This document shows, one piece after another, positions 41,728 to 50,560 of a DNA stretch of 64,000 nt. The DNA is from Rhodococcus jostii NBRC 16295 (GTDB lineage: Bacteria; Actinomycetota; Actinomycetes; Mycobacteriales; Mycobacteriaceae): contig NZ_BCWY01000007.1 of NCBI RefSeq assembly GCF_001894825.1, positions 124,001 to 188,000 of the forward strand. Direction: 5' to 3'. The position numbers and the translations under genes are program-made. Under the pieces are notes generated by a model, which saw nothing but the letters and a program-made list of their open reading frames with translations, searched no databases and had not been told where the DNA came from. How positions within the stretch are numbered: the first letter of the stretch is position 1; the number at the start of each line of letters is the position of its first letter.

Positions 41728-42039
41728 ATGGCACCCGATGTGTTCACCGTGGTCGCCGAACCGCAGCGGCGCAGGATCCTCGAACGGCTGCGAAACGGTC
41801 ACGCCAGCGTCGGCGAACTCGTCGACCAGCTCGCCCTGCCGCAGCCGACCGTGTCGAAACACCTGCGGGTACTGCGACAGGCCGGTTTCGTCACCTGCCG
41901 CACCGCGGCCCAGCAGCGCATCTACAGCCTGCACCGTGAGCCGTTCGACGAGTTCGACGCGTGGCTGCAGCCGTACCGCCGGCTGTGGACCCACCACCTC
42001 GATGCCCTCGAGCGGCACCTCGATTCGAAGGAGAACTGA
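41728..42039 (+). CDS. ArsR-family winged-helix regulator
   Basis: A 103-residue ArsR/SmtB-fold repressor. VAEPQRRRILERLRNG opens the domain and LPQPTVSKHLRVLRQAGFV is the recognition helix (about residues 38-56). It lacks the metal-binding CxC motif of ArsR, so it is of the non-metal type usually paired with an SRPBCC/AHSA1 gene, as here: the next gene starts after one base. The family normally represses its own operon. Confidence 0.93.
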   Translation: MAPDVFTVVAEPQRRRILERLRNGHASVGELVDQLALPQPTVSKHLRVLRQAGFVTCRTAAQQRIYSLHREPFDEFDAWLQPYRRLWTHHLDALERHLDSKEN

Positions 42040-42040
42040 C

Positions 42041-42604
42041 ATGACCGAGCCCGACGCGCGACGCGACTACCGCCCCGGCCCACTCCGGCACGTCGAGGCG
42101 AGCCCCGACGGCACCCGGTGGGCGCTGACCTTCGTCCGCGACTTCACCCACTCCGCCCCGGCGCTGTGGACGGCGCTCACCGATCCCGGCGAACTTCCAC
42201 AGTGGGCGCCCTACACCGCCGACCGCGACCTCGGATCCGTCGGACCCGCCACCCTGATCATGGTCGACGGTGAGGACCGCATCGAACTCGACGGCACCGT
42301 CACCCGAGCCGACGCACCCCACGTCCTCGAACACGCCTGGGGCGACGACGTCCTGCTGTGGACCGTCGAGGCAACCGACTCGGGTACCCGGTTGACCTTG
42401 CGTCACACGCTCGACGACCAGCGCACCGCGGCGATGACGGCCGCCGGGTGGCACATGTGTCTCGACGTCGCCGAGGCACTGCTCGACGGCAACCCCATCG
42501 GACCGATCGTCGGCGCCGACGCGATGAATTACGGCTGGCGCGAACTCAACGAGCAGTACTCCGAGCGCCTCGGCATCGAACCGATCGATCCACCGCTGCA
42601 GTAA
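42041..42604 (+). CDS. SRPBCC/AHSA1-family ligand-binding protein
   Basis: A 187-residue helix-grip protein: FVRDFTHSAPALWTALTDP near residue 33, WAPYTADRDL, and a closing long helix with GWHMCLDVAEALLDG. It is co-translated with the ArsR gene (one-base gap after the TGA). Such pairs are common in actinobacteria; the SRPBCC member may bind a hydrophobic ligand. Its link to the divergent monooxygenases is positional only. Confidence 0.9.
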   Translation: MTEPDARRDYRPGPLRHVEASPDGTRWALTFVRDFTHSAPALWTALTDPGELPQWAPYTADRDLGSVGPATLIMVDGEDRIELDGTVTRADAPHVLEHAWGDDVLLWTVEATDSGTRLTLRHTLDDQRTAAMTAAGWHMCLDVAEALLDGNPIGPIVGADAMNYGWRELNEQYSERLGIEPIDPPLQ

Positions 42605-42644
42605 ATCCCCGACGGCGGTCCCCCGGCCCCAGTACCGTCGACAC

Positions 42645-43022
42645 ATGGGACTGCAGTGGGAAGCCGTGGTGGTCAACGCCGTCGATCCGACGTCCCTGGG
42701 GCGGTGGTGGGCCGACGCCCTGGGCTGGGGCGCCGTGACCGACTCCGACGGTGACGTTCACATCCGGCCCGACGCCGACAGCCACCCGGAAATTCTGTTC
42801 GTGGCGGTGCCGGATCCGAAACAGATTCAGAACCGCCTCCACCTCGATTTCCGCCCCGAGAATCAGGAAGCCGAGGTCCAGCGGCTTCTCGCGCTCGGCG
42901 CCCGGCACGCGGATGTCGGTCAGGGCGAGCAGAGTTGGGTGGTGCTCGCCGATCCCGAGGGTAACGAGTTCTGCGTGCTCTCCGGTCGGCGCTACGTCCG
43001 ATCAGGCCGCCGTCGGCCGTAG
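42645..43022 (+). CDS. VOC-superfamily (glyoxalase-like) protein
   Basis: A 125-residue protein with one pair of beta-alpha-beta-beta-beta modules: AVVVNAVDPTSLGRWWADALGW, HLDFRPENQEAEVQRLLALGA and VLADPEGNEFCVL. Metal ligands are incomplete (His in LHLDF, Glu in GNEFCV), as in many single-domain actinobacterial VOC proteins of unknown role. The 3' end overlaps the convergent sigma-factor gene by 21 bases. It could be a resistance or binding protein; the function is not known. Confidence 0.88.
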   Translation: MGLQWEAVVVNAVDPTSLGRWWADALGWGAVTDSDGDVHIRPDADSHPEILFVAVPDPKQIQNRLHLDFRPENQEAEVQRLLALGARHADVGQGEQSWVVLADPEGNEFCVLSGRRYVRSGRRRP

Positions 43023-43484
43023 CGTCCGCAGGGCCTCGTGCTGCACGACGAGGACTCGGCCCACCGGCAGTCCGAGCAGGCCCGCGGTGTCGTGAACGGA
43101 CAGCCCGTCGATGACGCGCAGCAGGACGATCTCTCGGGCGGTGGGGTCGAGACGGTGCAGCACCCGCGCGACTTCCGGCGGGACGTCGGAACTTCCGGCC
43201 CCGCCGGGGTACGCGTCCGCGACGGTCCTGCTCACCGCGCGGTACACCTCCCGCACGGGATGGTCGCTACGCGCGAGGAACGGAAGCTTTCGCGCCACCG
43301 CGAGCAGGGCCTCGTGCGCGACCTCGTCGGCCGGCCGTGTGGCCTGCAGGGAATTCCCCACGCGCGTCCGGCAATAACGCACCACCTGCGGCCACAGCGT
43401 CGTCATCACGCGCTCGACTGCCTCGCGGTCCCCCGCCGCCGCGGCCGCGGCCGCCGAATGCAGTTCCTCGTCAAGCACACTCAT
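43002..43484 (-). CDS. Small ECF-type sigma factor, SigD/ShbA-like
   Basis: A 160-residue sigma-70-family protein from ATG 43484 (MSVLDEE). Region 2 is recognisable in LWPQVVRYCRTRVG and ADEVAHEALLAVARKLPF; region 4 in RLDPTAREIVLLRVIDGLSVHDTAGLLGLPVGRVLVVQHEALRTLR. It is shorter than typical SigD (about 210) and its region 2 core is degenerate, so its promoter-melting ability may be weak. No anti-sigma gene adjoins it. The frame continues far upstream without coding character. Confidence 0.78.
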   Translation of the reverse strand: MSVLDEELHSAAAAAAAGDREAVERVMTTLWPQVVRYCRTRVGNSLQATRPADEVAHEALLAVARKLPFLARSDHPVREVYRAVSRTVADAYPGGAGSSDVPPEVARVLHRLDPTAREIVLLRVIDGLSVHDTAGLLGLPVGRVLVVQHEALRTLRPTAA

Positions 43485-43609
43485 GTCGCCCTCGTTCCCC
43501 CGACCTCGCCGCACCCGGTGACCCGTCACGGCGCTTCCGTACTCATCTTCCGACACACGAGGAGTGGACACATCCGGGAGATTCCCCATTTCCCGGTGCG
43601 TAAACCCCC

Positions 43610-44071
43610 TTACACGTCCGGCCTCTTCCGGAGGTTCTTCGTCTGGCCGCGTTGCTTCTTGGCCTCGAGTCTTCGTCGGTGCGACCCCTTGGTCGCCTTG
43701 GTCGGACGACGGGTGCGGGGTTCGGCCAGAACGGCTGCGCGCAGCAGCGCCGCCATCCGTGCCCGGGCGGCGCGCCGATTGCGTAGTTGCGAACGGGTTT
43801 CGGACGCCGTCACGGTGACCACCCCGTCGACCAGCCTGTGCCCCAGCTGTAGCTGCATGCGTTCGAGTCGAGCGGGCGACAGAGTCGACAGCGTCCACAG
43901 ATTCACCCGCAGCTCCACCCGCGAGTCCGTGGTGTTGACGCCCTGCCCGCCGGGACCACCGGAGCGGGAGAACCGCCACTGCAACTCCGCGGCCGGGACG
44001 ACGAGCGACCGCGTGATCTCGAGGTCGTCGGTGACGTCGCCGCCGGGAGATTCGGGAGGTACTCCGCTCAC
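43610..44071 (-). CDS. arfB: ArfB-type ribosome-rescue peptidyl-tRNA hydrolase
   Basis: A 153-residue codon-independent release factor. The catalytic GGQ is in SRSGGPGGQGVNTTDSRV (about residues 33-50), and the C-terminal basic tail (RRLEAKKQRGQTKNLRKR) enters the empty mRNA channel of stalled ribosomes. GTG 44071 overlaps the mycolyltransferase stop (GTGA), which makes it co-translated with that unrelated gene; a longer start inside that gene is unlikely. Confidence 0.92.
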   Translation of the reverse strand: MSGVPPESPGGDVTDDLEITRSLVVPAAELQWRFSRSGGPGGQGVNTTDSRVELRVNLWTLSTLSPARLERMQLQLGHRLVDGVVTVTASETRSQLRNRRAARARMAALLRAAVLAEPRTRRPTKATKGSHRRRLEAKKQRGQTKNLRKRPDV

Positions 44072-45099
44072 ACTCCCAGCGCCCGAGCCAGCACCGGCCA
44101 CGAATCGTGAAGGTCGTCCTGCCAGTACCCCCATGAGTGTGTGCCCGAGTTACGGAAACTCACGGTTGCAGGTATTTCCAGCTCTCCCAGGCGGTCCGTG
44201 AATCGATGGGTGCAGTAGTTGGTCACCGCCTCGATGGGTCCACCCGCGTAGATCTGACGCGCGAGCTGCGCGACGTTCCCGTCGATCCCGGGACCGTCCA
44301 GGGTTTCATAGCGTCCCGGAAGACCGTTGCCGTTGGAGAGGAACAGTTCCGTTCCCTGCAGTTTGCCGGCGTTGACGTAGGGGTCGTTCGCCGCCCACGC
44401 CGGATCGTCCGACTCGCCGTACATGTTGACCGGACTGCCGTACCCGTAGTTGTCCATGGTGATCTTGATGAAGAGCTGACCGAGCGGATCACTGGTCAGG
44501 GCGCAACCGCTGTAGGCCGCCACGCCGCGGAACAGGCCGGGAGCGGCGATCGCCAACTGCAGAGCCGCCGTGCCCACCCGCGACATGCCGGCCAGCGCGT
44601 TGACCCCGTTGGTGCCGAGGGCGGCGTCGACCACCGGCGGAAGTTCCTGAGTCATAAAGGTCTTCCACTTGTTGACCCCCATCACCGGGTCGGGGCTCTT
44701 CCAGTCCGTCCAATACGCGTTCTCGCCGCCCGAAGGGCTCACGACGTTCACGTTCTGACCTGCGAGGAACTCTTCGACGTCGGTCTTCTCCCTGCGGACC
44801 TGGCCGTCGAGGAAGTACAGCGTCGGCCTCGGCACACTCGTGTCTGCGGGGCGCTGGACGTCCACCGGCACGACCCGCTGCATCGACGCCGAGAAGACGT
44901 GCAGCGTCAGATGTCTCGGATCGATCACGGTGACGTGATCGATCTTCGAACCGTTGGGCGCCTCCGCGGAATCGAGCACCCGACCGGTGTCGATGATCGG
45001 ATCGGCGGTCGCAACCGCGCCGCCGAGGCCGAGGGACGCCACGGTCACGGCCGCGACGGCCGCTGTGCGCAATTTCCCCCGAAACATGTGTCGTCTCAC
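44068..45099 (-). CDS. Mycolyltransferase / antigen-85-family secreted esterase
   Basis: A 343-residue secreted alpha/beta hydrolase. The signal peptide is KLRTAAVAAVTVASLGLGGAVATA, with the mature protein starting near ADPIID. The nucleophile S173 is in LAGMSRVGTAAL; the C-terminal SGTHSWGYWQDDL has the catalytic His and the W-x-Y-W element of the family. These enzymes move mycolic acids onto trehalose and arabinogalactan in the outer envelope. This gene is the main evidence for a mycolate-bearing host. Confidence 0.92.
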   Translation of the reverse strand: MRRHMFRGKLRTAAVAAVTVASLGLGGAVATADPIIDTGRVLDSAEAPNGSKIDHVTVIDPRHLTLHVFSASMQRVVPVDVQRPADTSVPRPTLYFLDGQVRREKTDVEEFLAGQNVNVVSPSGGENAYWTDWKSPDPVMGVNKWKTFMTQELPPVVDAALGTNGVNALAGMSRVGTAALQLAIAAPGLFRGVAAYSGCALTSDPLGQLFIKITMDNYGYGSPVNMYGESDDPAWAANDPYVNAGKLQGTELFLSNGNGLPGRYETLDGPGIDGNVAQLARQIYAGGPIEAVTNYCTHRFTDRLGELEIPATVSFRNSGTHSWGYWQDDLHDSWPVLARALGV

Positions 45100-45230
45100 G
45101 ACCGTCTACCGCCCTCCACCCGCACGAATTCCGGTCCCGGGGGATGCTAACAGTTCTCCCGATGCCGAGTAACGGAAGAGGCTTTCCGTGCGATGAACAC
45201 CGGACCCCCCAAGTTCATTGAAGGACCGGC

Positions 45231-46322
45231 ATGACGTTCCCCCCGCCCACATCAACCGTCACTCGCAAGAAGTGGCCCTGGATCACCGGCGGCATCGTCG
45301 TAGCCGTGGCCGTGTTCTCCTTCCTCAGCCCGACCCAGGACGACCAATCGGCCCAGGCCACAGCGGTATCCGCGTCCGCGACGCCCGCGGTCGCCGCGTC
45401 GACGACTGCACGTGCCGCGTCGAGTTCCTCGACACCGGCGCCGATTTCGTCTGCGCTCGCACTCTCCCCGGTCGAACCCGCGGTCGGCGGCGCCGACGCG
45501 ACCGCCGCGCTCCAGCAGCTCGCAGGCCTCGAGATCAAGGGGCGCGCGCCGAAGACCGGCTACGACCGGGATCTCTTCGGCCAGGCCTGGACCGACGACG
45601 TCACGGTCGAGGGCGGTCACAACGGATGCGATACGCGCAACGACATCCTCGGACGCGATCTCGACCAGATCGTGTTCAAGCCGGGAACCGGAAACTGCGC
45701 GGTGCAGACCGGAACGCTGAGCGACCCGTACACCGGAACCACCATCTCCTTCGTCCGCGGCGAGGGCACGTCGAACGCCGTGCAGATCGATCACGTCGTC
45801 GCGCTGTCCGATGCCTGGCAGAAGGGCGCCCAGCAGCTCGACACCGCGACCCGGGTGAACTTCGCGAACGACCCGCGGAACCTCAAGGCCGTCGACGGAC
45901 CCGCCAACCAGCAGAAATCGGACGGCGACGCCGCCACCTGGCTGCCCCCGAACAAGAGCTACCGGTGCACCTACGTGGCCGATCAGGTGGAGGTGAAGGC
46001 CGCGTACAGGCTGTGGGTCACCCAGGCCGAGCACGACGCGATCGCCCGGGTACTGCAGGACTGCGGGGCCGCAGCGCCCGCCGCGGCGCCTGCTCCGACG
46101 ACCACCACGGTGCCGGAAGCGGTACCTGCGCCGGCACCCGTTCCCGCTCCGGCACCGGCGCCCGCACCCGTCCCGTTCGTCGACACGGCACCGCCGAGCG
46201 ACGTCTACTACAAGAACTGCTCCGCGGCGAAGGCGGCCGGTGCGGCGCCGGTCCGGATCGGCGAGCCGGGCTACGGGACACATCTGGATCGCGACGGCGA
46301 CGGTGTCGGCTGTGAGAGCTGA
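45231..46322 (+). CDS. Membrane-anchored HNH-type nuclease with excalibur domain
   Basis: A 363-residue protein: an N-terminal membrane helix (WPWITGGIVVAVAVFSFL), an Ala/Ser/Thr-rich stalk, and a nuclease core (about residues 95-285) with the HNH/DUF1524 motif QIDHVVALSDAW (H188) and N-D-P-R-N-L, KSDGD. An Ala-Pro repeat linker then leads to a C-terminal excalibur calcium-binding motif (DRDGDGVGCES). The active site should face outside. It may digest extracellular DNA. The core is shared with the gene at 53291. Confidence 0.88.
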   Translation: MTFPPPTSTVTRKKWPWITGGIVVAVAVFSFLSPTQDDQSAQATAVSASATPAVAASTTARAASSSSTPAPISSALALSPVEPAVGGADATAALQQLAGLEIKGRAPKTGYDRDLFGQAWTDDVTVEGGHNGCDTRNDILGRDLDQIVFKPGTGNCAVQTGTLSDPYTGTTISFVRGEGTSNAVQIDHVVALSDAWQKGAQQLDTATRVNFANDPRNLKAVDGPANQQKSDGDAATWLPPNKSYRCTYVADQVEVKAAYRLWVTQAEHDAIARVLQDCGAAAPAAAPAPTTTTVPEAVPAPAPVPAPAPAPAPVPFVDTAPPSDVYYKNCSAAKAAGAAPVRIGEPGYGTHLDRDGDGVGCES

Positions 46323-46428
46323 TCCGGGCCTGCCGAGACACGCACCGCCGCCGCAGGTTAACCTGAACTGCCTGCAGGGACGTCGGGTACCTGTAGCTCT
46401 CTGTACATGTCAGAAAGATGGAAACGGC

Positions 46429-46734
46429 ATGACCACTGCACCCGACGCACTCGGGCACCCCCCTCATACGGGCCATACGGGCGAACCGCCCGTCACCCGC
46501 ATCTATCCGAAGCCGGCGTTGTCGGCTCGCGAAGTCGAGGTTCTGCGGCACTGGTTGCGCGGCGACTCCAAGCTCGCCGTCGCCGCCGACCTCCACATCG
46601 CCCTCGGAACGGTCAATACCCACCTGACCCGGATCCGTGAGAAGTACGCGCTGGTCGGGCGCGACGCGTCCACTAAGACGGCACTGCTCGTGCGGGCGCT
46701 TCAGGACGGGATCATCACCATCGCCGAATTGTGA
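46429..46734 (+). CDS. Stand-alone LuxR-type DNA-binding protein
   Basis: A 101-residue protein: about 30 disordered residues followed by a LuxR/GerE helix-turn-helix (LSAREVEVLRHWLRGDSKLAVAADLHIALGTVNTHLTRIREKY). There is no receiver or sensor domain, so it acts alone or with a partner. ATG 46429 follows AAAGATGGAAA. It sits between the nuclease gene and a convergent oxidase gene with no apparent operon partner. Confidence 0.85.
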   Translation: MTTAPDALGHPPHTGHTGEPPVTRIYPKPALSAREVEVLRHWLRGDSKLAVAADLHIALGTVNTHLTRIREKYALVGRDASTKTALLVRALQDGIITIAEL

Positions 46735-46737
46735 CGC

Positions 46738-48024
46738 CTACGCCCGGCGCAACGCGTCGCGGTCGATCTCGGCCACAGACGTCAGGCCGCTCAGCCCCAT
46801 CGTGAGGTCGAACTCGGCGATCACGTTGGCCGTCGCGTCCCGCGCGCCGGCCTGACCCGCGAGGGCCAGACCGTACAGGTGGGGCCGGCCGAGCGTCACC
46901 GCGTCCGCACCGAGCGCGAGGGCCTTGAAGACGTCTGCTCCCGTGCGGATTCCGCTGTCGAGGAGCAGCGTCAGCCGGCCATCGACGACGGGCGCGATGT
47001 CGACGAGCGCGTCCAGCGAGGACACGCTGCCGTCCACCTGCCGCCCACCGTGATTCGACACGACGATGCCGTCGACCCCGGCATCGAGTGCGCGCCGGGC
47101 GTCGTCGGGGTGCAGCACGCCCTTCAGGAGGATCGGGAGCGACGTCCGGCCGCGGAGGGTCTCGATGTCGGCCCAACTCAACGACGGCCGGGAATAGATG
47201 TCGAGGAACGTCTCCACGGCGGCCCGCGGCTCCGGCGACCGCAGGTTGTCGAGGAAGCGGCCCGGGAAGCGCCGGGTCATCGACACCAGCGACCGGATCG
47301 CGCCGAGCGTCACCTCGACGTCCGGCTTCTTCGCCGCGGCTTTGATCCGGTCGTGCACGATTCTGCGGAACACCGGGTCGGATGTGTACTGCGCGATCCC
47401 CTGCCCCTGCGCGAAGGGCAGCGAGCCGAGGTTGAGGTCTTCCGGCCGCCAGCCGAGCATGGTCGTGTCGAGGGTGACGACGACGGCGTCCGCCCGAATC
47501 TTCTCCGCGCGCTGGAGCAGACTGTCGACGAGATCGTCGTCCGTGCTCCAGTACAGCTGGAACCACCGGGGTGCGTCGCCCATCGCCGCCGCGCTCTCCT
47601 CCATCGGGGCGCAACCCTGGTTGGAGAAGATGTACGGCACACCCAGTTCGGCGGCGGCCGCGGCGATGGCCACATCGGCCTCCGGCCGGGCCAGTTCAGC
47701 GGCGCCGACGGGGGCGAGCAGCACCGGCGCCGGAATCCGGCGCCCGAACAGTTCCACCCCGATGTCGCGTTTCGAGACGTCGCGCAGCACCCGGGGAACG
47801 ATCTGCCACTTGTCGAACGCGTCGCGGTTGGCCTGCATTGTGCGACCCAGTCCGGCGCCGCCGTGAACGTAGGCCCATCCCTTCGCGCTCATCTTCTTCC
47901 GCGCACGCCGCTCGAGGGTGTCGAAGTCGGCGGGAACGGTGGGCGTGCGCCCGAGGACGCCGTCGCGGTAGATCAGATTCTGGCGGGCCCTGCCCGGGCT
48001 GTCCTGGTTCTCGCTCGCAGACAT
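46738..48024 (-). CDS. FMN-dependent alpha-hydroxy acid dehydrogenase/oxidase
   Basis: A 428-residue TIM-barrel flavoprotein from ATG 48024. FMN contacts: LLAPVGAAELARPEADVAIA (about residue 102), FQLYWSTDD, LDTTMLGWR. The catalytic His and Arg are in VVSNHGGRQVDG (about residue 327), and LLLDSGIRTGADVFKAL binds the phosphate. Length and layout fit lactate 2-monooxygenase or L-lactate dehydrogenase-type enzymes. It is a single gene, convergent with the LuxR-type gene with a 3-base gap. Confidence 0.92.
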   Translation of the reverse strand: MSASENQDSPGRARQNLIYRDGVLGRTPTVPADFDTLERRARKKMSAKGWAYVHGGAGLGRTMQANRDAFDKWQIVPRVLRDVSKRDIGVELFGRRIPAPVLLAPVGAAELARPEADVAIAAAAAELGVPYIFSNQGCAPMEESAAAMGDAPRWFQLYWSTDDDLVDSLLQRAEKIRADAVVVTLDTTMLGWRPEDLNLGSLPFAQGQGIAQYTSDPVFRRIVHDRIKAAAKKPDVEVTLGAIRSLVSMTRRFPGRFLDNLRSPEPRAAVETFLDIYSRPSLSWADIETLRGRTSLPILLKGVLHPDDARRALDAGVDGIVVSNHGGRQVDGSVSSLDALVDIAPVVDGRLTLLLDSGIRTGADVFKALALGADAVTLGRPHLYGLALAGQAGARDATANVIAEFDLTMGLSGLTSVAEIDRDALRRA

Positions 48025-48131
48025 GGGCAGAGTCTTCCACAGCGCACCACGGACCGAGGTCAGGTCGAGGGGACGCGTAGGTTTGTGACCGGCACCACAC
48101 CGTTCACTCACAGACGTCCTAGGAGACCGCG

Positions 48132-48905
48132 ATGCCCGACCGTCCGTCCCTCACCGGCGCTCCCTGCTGGATCGATCTCACCAGTTCCGACCCCCAACAG
48201 GTCATTCCGTTCTACACCGGGCTGTTCGGGTGGAACTCCGACACTAACGAGGATCCGCAGTACGGCGGCTACTCCATCTTCAGCAGGAACGGCAAACCCA
48301 TCGCGGGCCTCGGCCCCCAACAGCCGGGAAACCCGTACGGCAACGTGTGGACCACCTACATCGCCTCCGAGGACGCCGAAGCCACCGCGGCGAAGGCCGC
48401 CGAGGCGGGCGGCCAGGTGATGATGCCCGCGATGACCGTCGGTGACCAGGGCACGATGGCCATTCTCGGTGATCCCGCCGGCGCCGTCATCGGCGTGTGG
48501 CAGGCCGATCAGCACGGCGGCTTCGGCCTGGTCGACGAACCCGGCGCGCCCGTCTGGCACGAAACGCTGTCGCGCAACTACACGGCGGCGCTCCCCTTCT
48601 ACGCGGACGTCTTCGGCTGGACCTACCAGACCCTCGGCGACACAGACGAATTCCGCTACTCCCAGGCCAACCTCGGCGATCGCACCGTCGCCGGCATCAT
48701 GGACGCCGACTCGTTCCTGCCCGAGGGCGTCCCCTCGTTCTGGCAGTTCTACATCGGCGTCGACGACACCGACGTGGCGGTCGCGAAGGTGACCGAACTG
48801 GGCGGCAGCGTCCGGCGCGAACCGGAGGACACGCCGTTCGGGCGACTCGCGTCCGTCGCCGACCCCCTCGGCGCCACCTTCCAGATCACCACGCTGCAGT
48901 CCTGA
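48132..48905 (+). CDS. Two-domain VOC-superfamily protein
   Basis: A 257-residue protein made of two glyoxalase-like domains (about residues 10-125 and 135-255). Each opens with a W-x-x-L/T pattern: PCWIDLTSSDPQQVIPFYTGLFGW and VWHETLSRNYTAALPFYADVFGW. Each closes with a DPxGA strand (DPAGAVIGVWQ; DPLGATFQI). It resembles the 27-kDa antigen CFP30B of mycobacteria. The function is unknown; isomerisation or small-molecule binding is possible. It ends at a bidirectional hairpin. Confidence 0.9.
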   Translation: MPDRPSLTGAPCWIDLTSSDPQQVIPFYTGLFGWNSDTNEDPQYGGYSIFSRNGKPIAGLGPQQPGNPYGNVWTTYIASEDAEATAAKAAEAGGQVMMPAMTVGDQGTMAILGDPAGAVIGVWQADQHGGFGLVDEPGAPVWHETLSRNYTAALPFYADVFGWTYQTLGDTDEFRYSQANLGDRTVAGIMDADSFLPEGVPSFWQFYIGVDDTDVAVAKVTELGGSVRREPEDTPFGRLASVADPLGATFQITTLQS

Positions 48906-48908
48906 CCG

Positions 48909-48943
48909 GTGACGGTGGCGGGGCCCGTCCGCGCCGCCGTCAC
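48909..48943. terminator. Bidirectional hairpin between convergent genes
   Basis: GTGACGGTGGCG (48909-48920) pairs with CGCCGCCGTCAC (48932-48943), 11 of 12 positions, across an 11-base loop. It lies between the convergent VOC and hydrolase genes and overlaps the hydrolase stop codon. No strong T run is present. Confidence 0.55.
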
Positions 48944-49869
48944 ACCGGGCCGAACGGTGCCTGTGCCTCCTTGGCGTCCCAGATGTCCAGGAGCGAGCGG
49001 AGGATCTCCTCCGACATCCCCAGACCGCCGAGATGGCTTTCCCCGTGCATCGTGTGGAACTCGGCGTCCGGGAGCAGCGCAACCATGTGCTGCCCGTGCC
49101 GGAGCGGGATGATGTGGTCGCAGTCGCCGTGCCACCACCGCACCGGGGTCTTCACCGAATTGACCCGGAATCCCCAGTCCCGCGCGAACAGAACGAGATC
49201 CGCGAACGGGGCACTGAGCTGTTTGCGGCCGCCGTTGAGCAGATCGTCGAGGAACATCGCCTTGAACTCCGGCCGCGCGAGCAACCGGCGGTCGCCCTCC
49301 GGGGACATCCGTCCGTACAGGTCGATGATCGGTGACGCGAACGGCCTCGCCAGCCTGATGACGGAACTCGCCGCCAACCCGACCGGGACGCCGCCCGCCG
49401 ACAGCACCGGGGCCGCCAGCACCGCGAGATCCATCAATCCGCTGCGGATGGCGTCGGGCCCCTGCGTCGGCGCTACACCACCGAGGATGCCGGTCGCGAC
49501 CACGCGGTCGGGCATCGCGTGCGCCGCCGCCAGCGTGTACGGGCCGCCACCGGACAGTCCGACGACGGCCATCTGATCGATGCCCAGTGTGTCGGCGACC
49601 GTGCGCAGGTCCTCGGCGAAGTCGATCACCGCGCCGTACCGGTGCGGCGTCGACGAGCCGACGCCCGGCCGGTCGATCCCGATCAGCCGGACGTGCTCAC
49701 GCTCGGCGAACGCGCGGGCCTCCATCGGCACCTGCCGGCGCGCGCCGGGCGTGCCGTGCAGCCAGAACACCGCCCTGCCCTGAGCCGAACCGAACTCCGC
49801 GAAGCCGAGCCGACGCCCCTCGCCTACCGCGACCGTGCCCTCCAACTGCGGGCGTGCGATATCCACCAT
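48940..49869 (-). CDS. Alpha/beta hydrolase
   Basis: A 309-residue alpha/beta-hydrolase-fold protein from ATG 49869 (MVDIARP). The oxyanion region is FWLHGTPGARRQ, the nucleophile elbow VVGLSGGGPYT (about residue 107), the acid GDCDHIIP and the late His GESHLGG. The cap between them is helical. The substrate is unknown. It is downstream of, and on the same strand as, the TetR gene, with a 49-base gap, so it may share control with the P450. Confidence 0.9.
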   Translation of the reverse strand: MVDIARPQLEGTVAVGEGRRLGFAEFGSAQGRAVFWLHGTPGARRQVPMEARAFAEREHVRLIGIDRPGVGSSTPHRYGAVIDFAEDLRTVADTLGIDQMAVVGLSGGGPYTLAAAHAMPDRVVATGILGGVAPTQGPDAIRSGLMDLAVLAAPVLSAGGVPVGLAASSVIRLARPFASPIIDLYGRMSPEGDRRLLARPEFKAMFLDDLLNGGRKQLSAPFADLVLFARDWGFRVNSVKTPVRWWHGDCDHIIPLRHGQHMVALLPDAEFHTMHGESHLGGLGMSEEILRSLLDIWDAKEAQAPFGPV

Positions 49870-49918
49870 GCCCACAGCTTCGCACGTGACCCCCGTCACG
49901 TTTTCGCCCGGGACCCGA

Positions 49919-50536
49919 TCAGCGGTGTGCGGTGGAGGTGAACTGGTAGGTGGCGGCGTCGACGATCTGGTCGGGCGACACCTCGATCTCGCCGTTCAGC
50001 CACGCCGTCATGAGTTCCGCGAGCCCGCCCACGAACAGCAGCGCGGTGATCTCGTCCTGTGGCGACGACCACGCCCGGTCGCCGTAGAGTTCCTTCGATT
50101 CCTCGGCGACCAGCAGGGCGAACGCCCGCAGCAACTCGCGTCTTCGCGTCCGCAGCGGTTCGGCGCCGGCCGACTCGATGATCGACACCCTGCCCTTCCG
50201 CGGGTCGGCGGTCAGGATGTCGACGAAGGTCGCGATCGCCGCCCGCGCCCGCACCTCCGGGTCGCCGGTCACGGTCTGCAGGGTGACCCGCGCGGCCTCC
50301 CCGATCTCCGCGGCGATGCCCTCGATCACCTGCACCAGCAGGTCGTCCCGGCTGCGGAAGCTCTCGTAGAAATAGCGTTCCGTGAGTTTCGCCTCGGCGC
50401 AGATCGCGGTCATGGTCGCCTTTTCGCCGCCGACGGTGCCGAACACCTCGAGCCCCGCCTCGAGCAACCGCGCGCGACGCTCCGCGGCCCGCTGCTCGGA
50501 ACTTCGCCCGCGGTACTGCCGCGCCGGCTGACTCAT
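49919..50536 (-). CDS. TetR-family regulator
   Basis: A 205-residue regulator. The N-terminal helix-turn-helix is RLLEAGLEVFGTVGGEKATMTAICAEAKLTERYFYESF in outline (residues about 23-60), with a helical ligand-binding domain after it. It is divergent from the P450 gene by 87 bases, and that region contains two inverted repeats. It probably represses the P450 and itself until a substrate-like ligand binds. Confidence 0.93.
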   Translation of the reverse strand: MSQPARQYRGRSSEQRAAERRARLLEAGLEVFGTVGGEKATMTAICAEAKLTERYFYESFRSRDDLLVQVIEGIAAEIGEAARVTLQTVTGDPEVRARAAIATFVDILTADPRKGRVSIIESAGAEPLRTRRRELLRAFALLVAEESKELYGDRAWSSPQDEITALLFVGGLAELMTAWLNGEIEVSPDQIVDAATYQFTSTAHR

Positions 50537-50560
50537 GACTCGATATTGACAGACCCGTAG

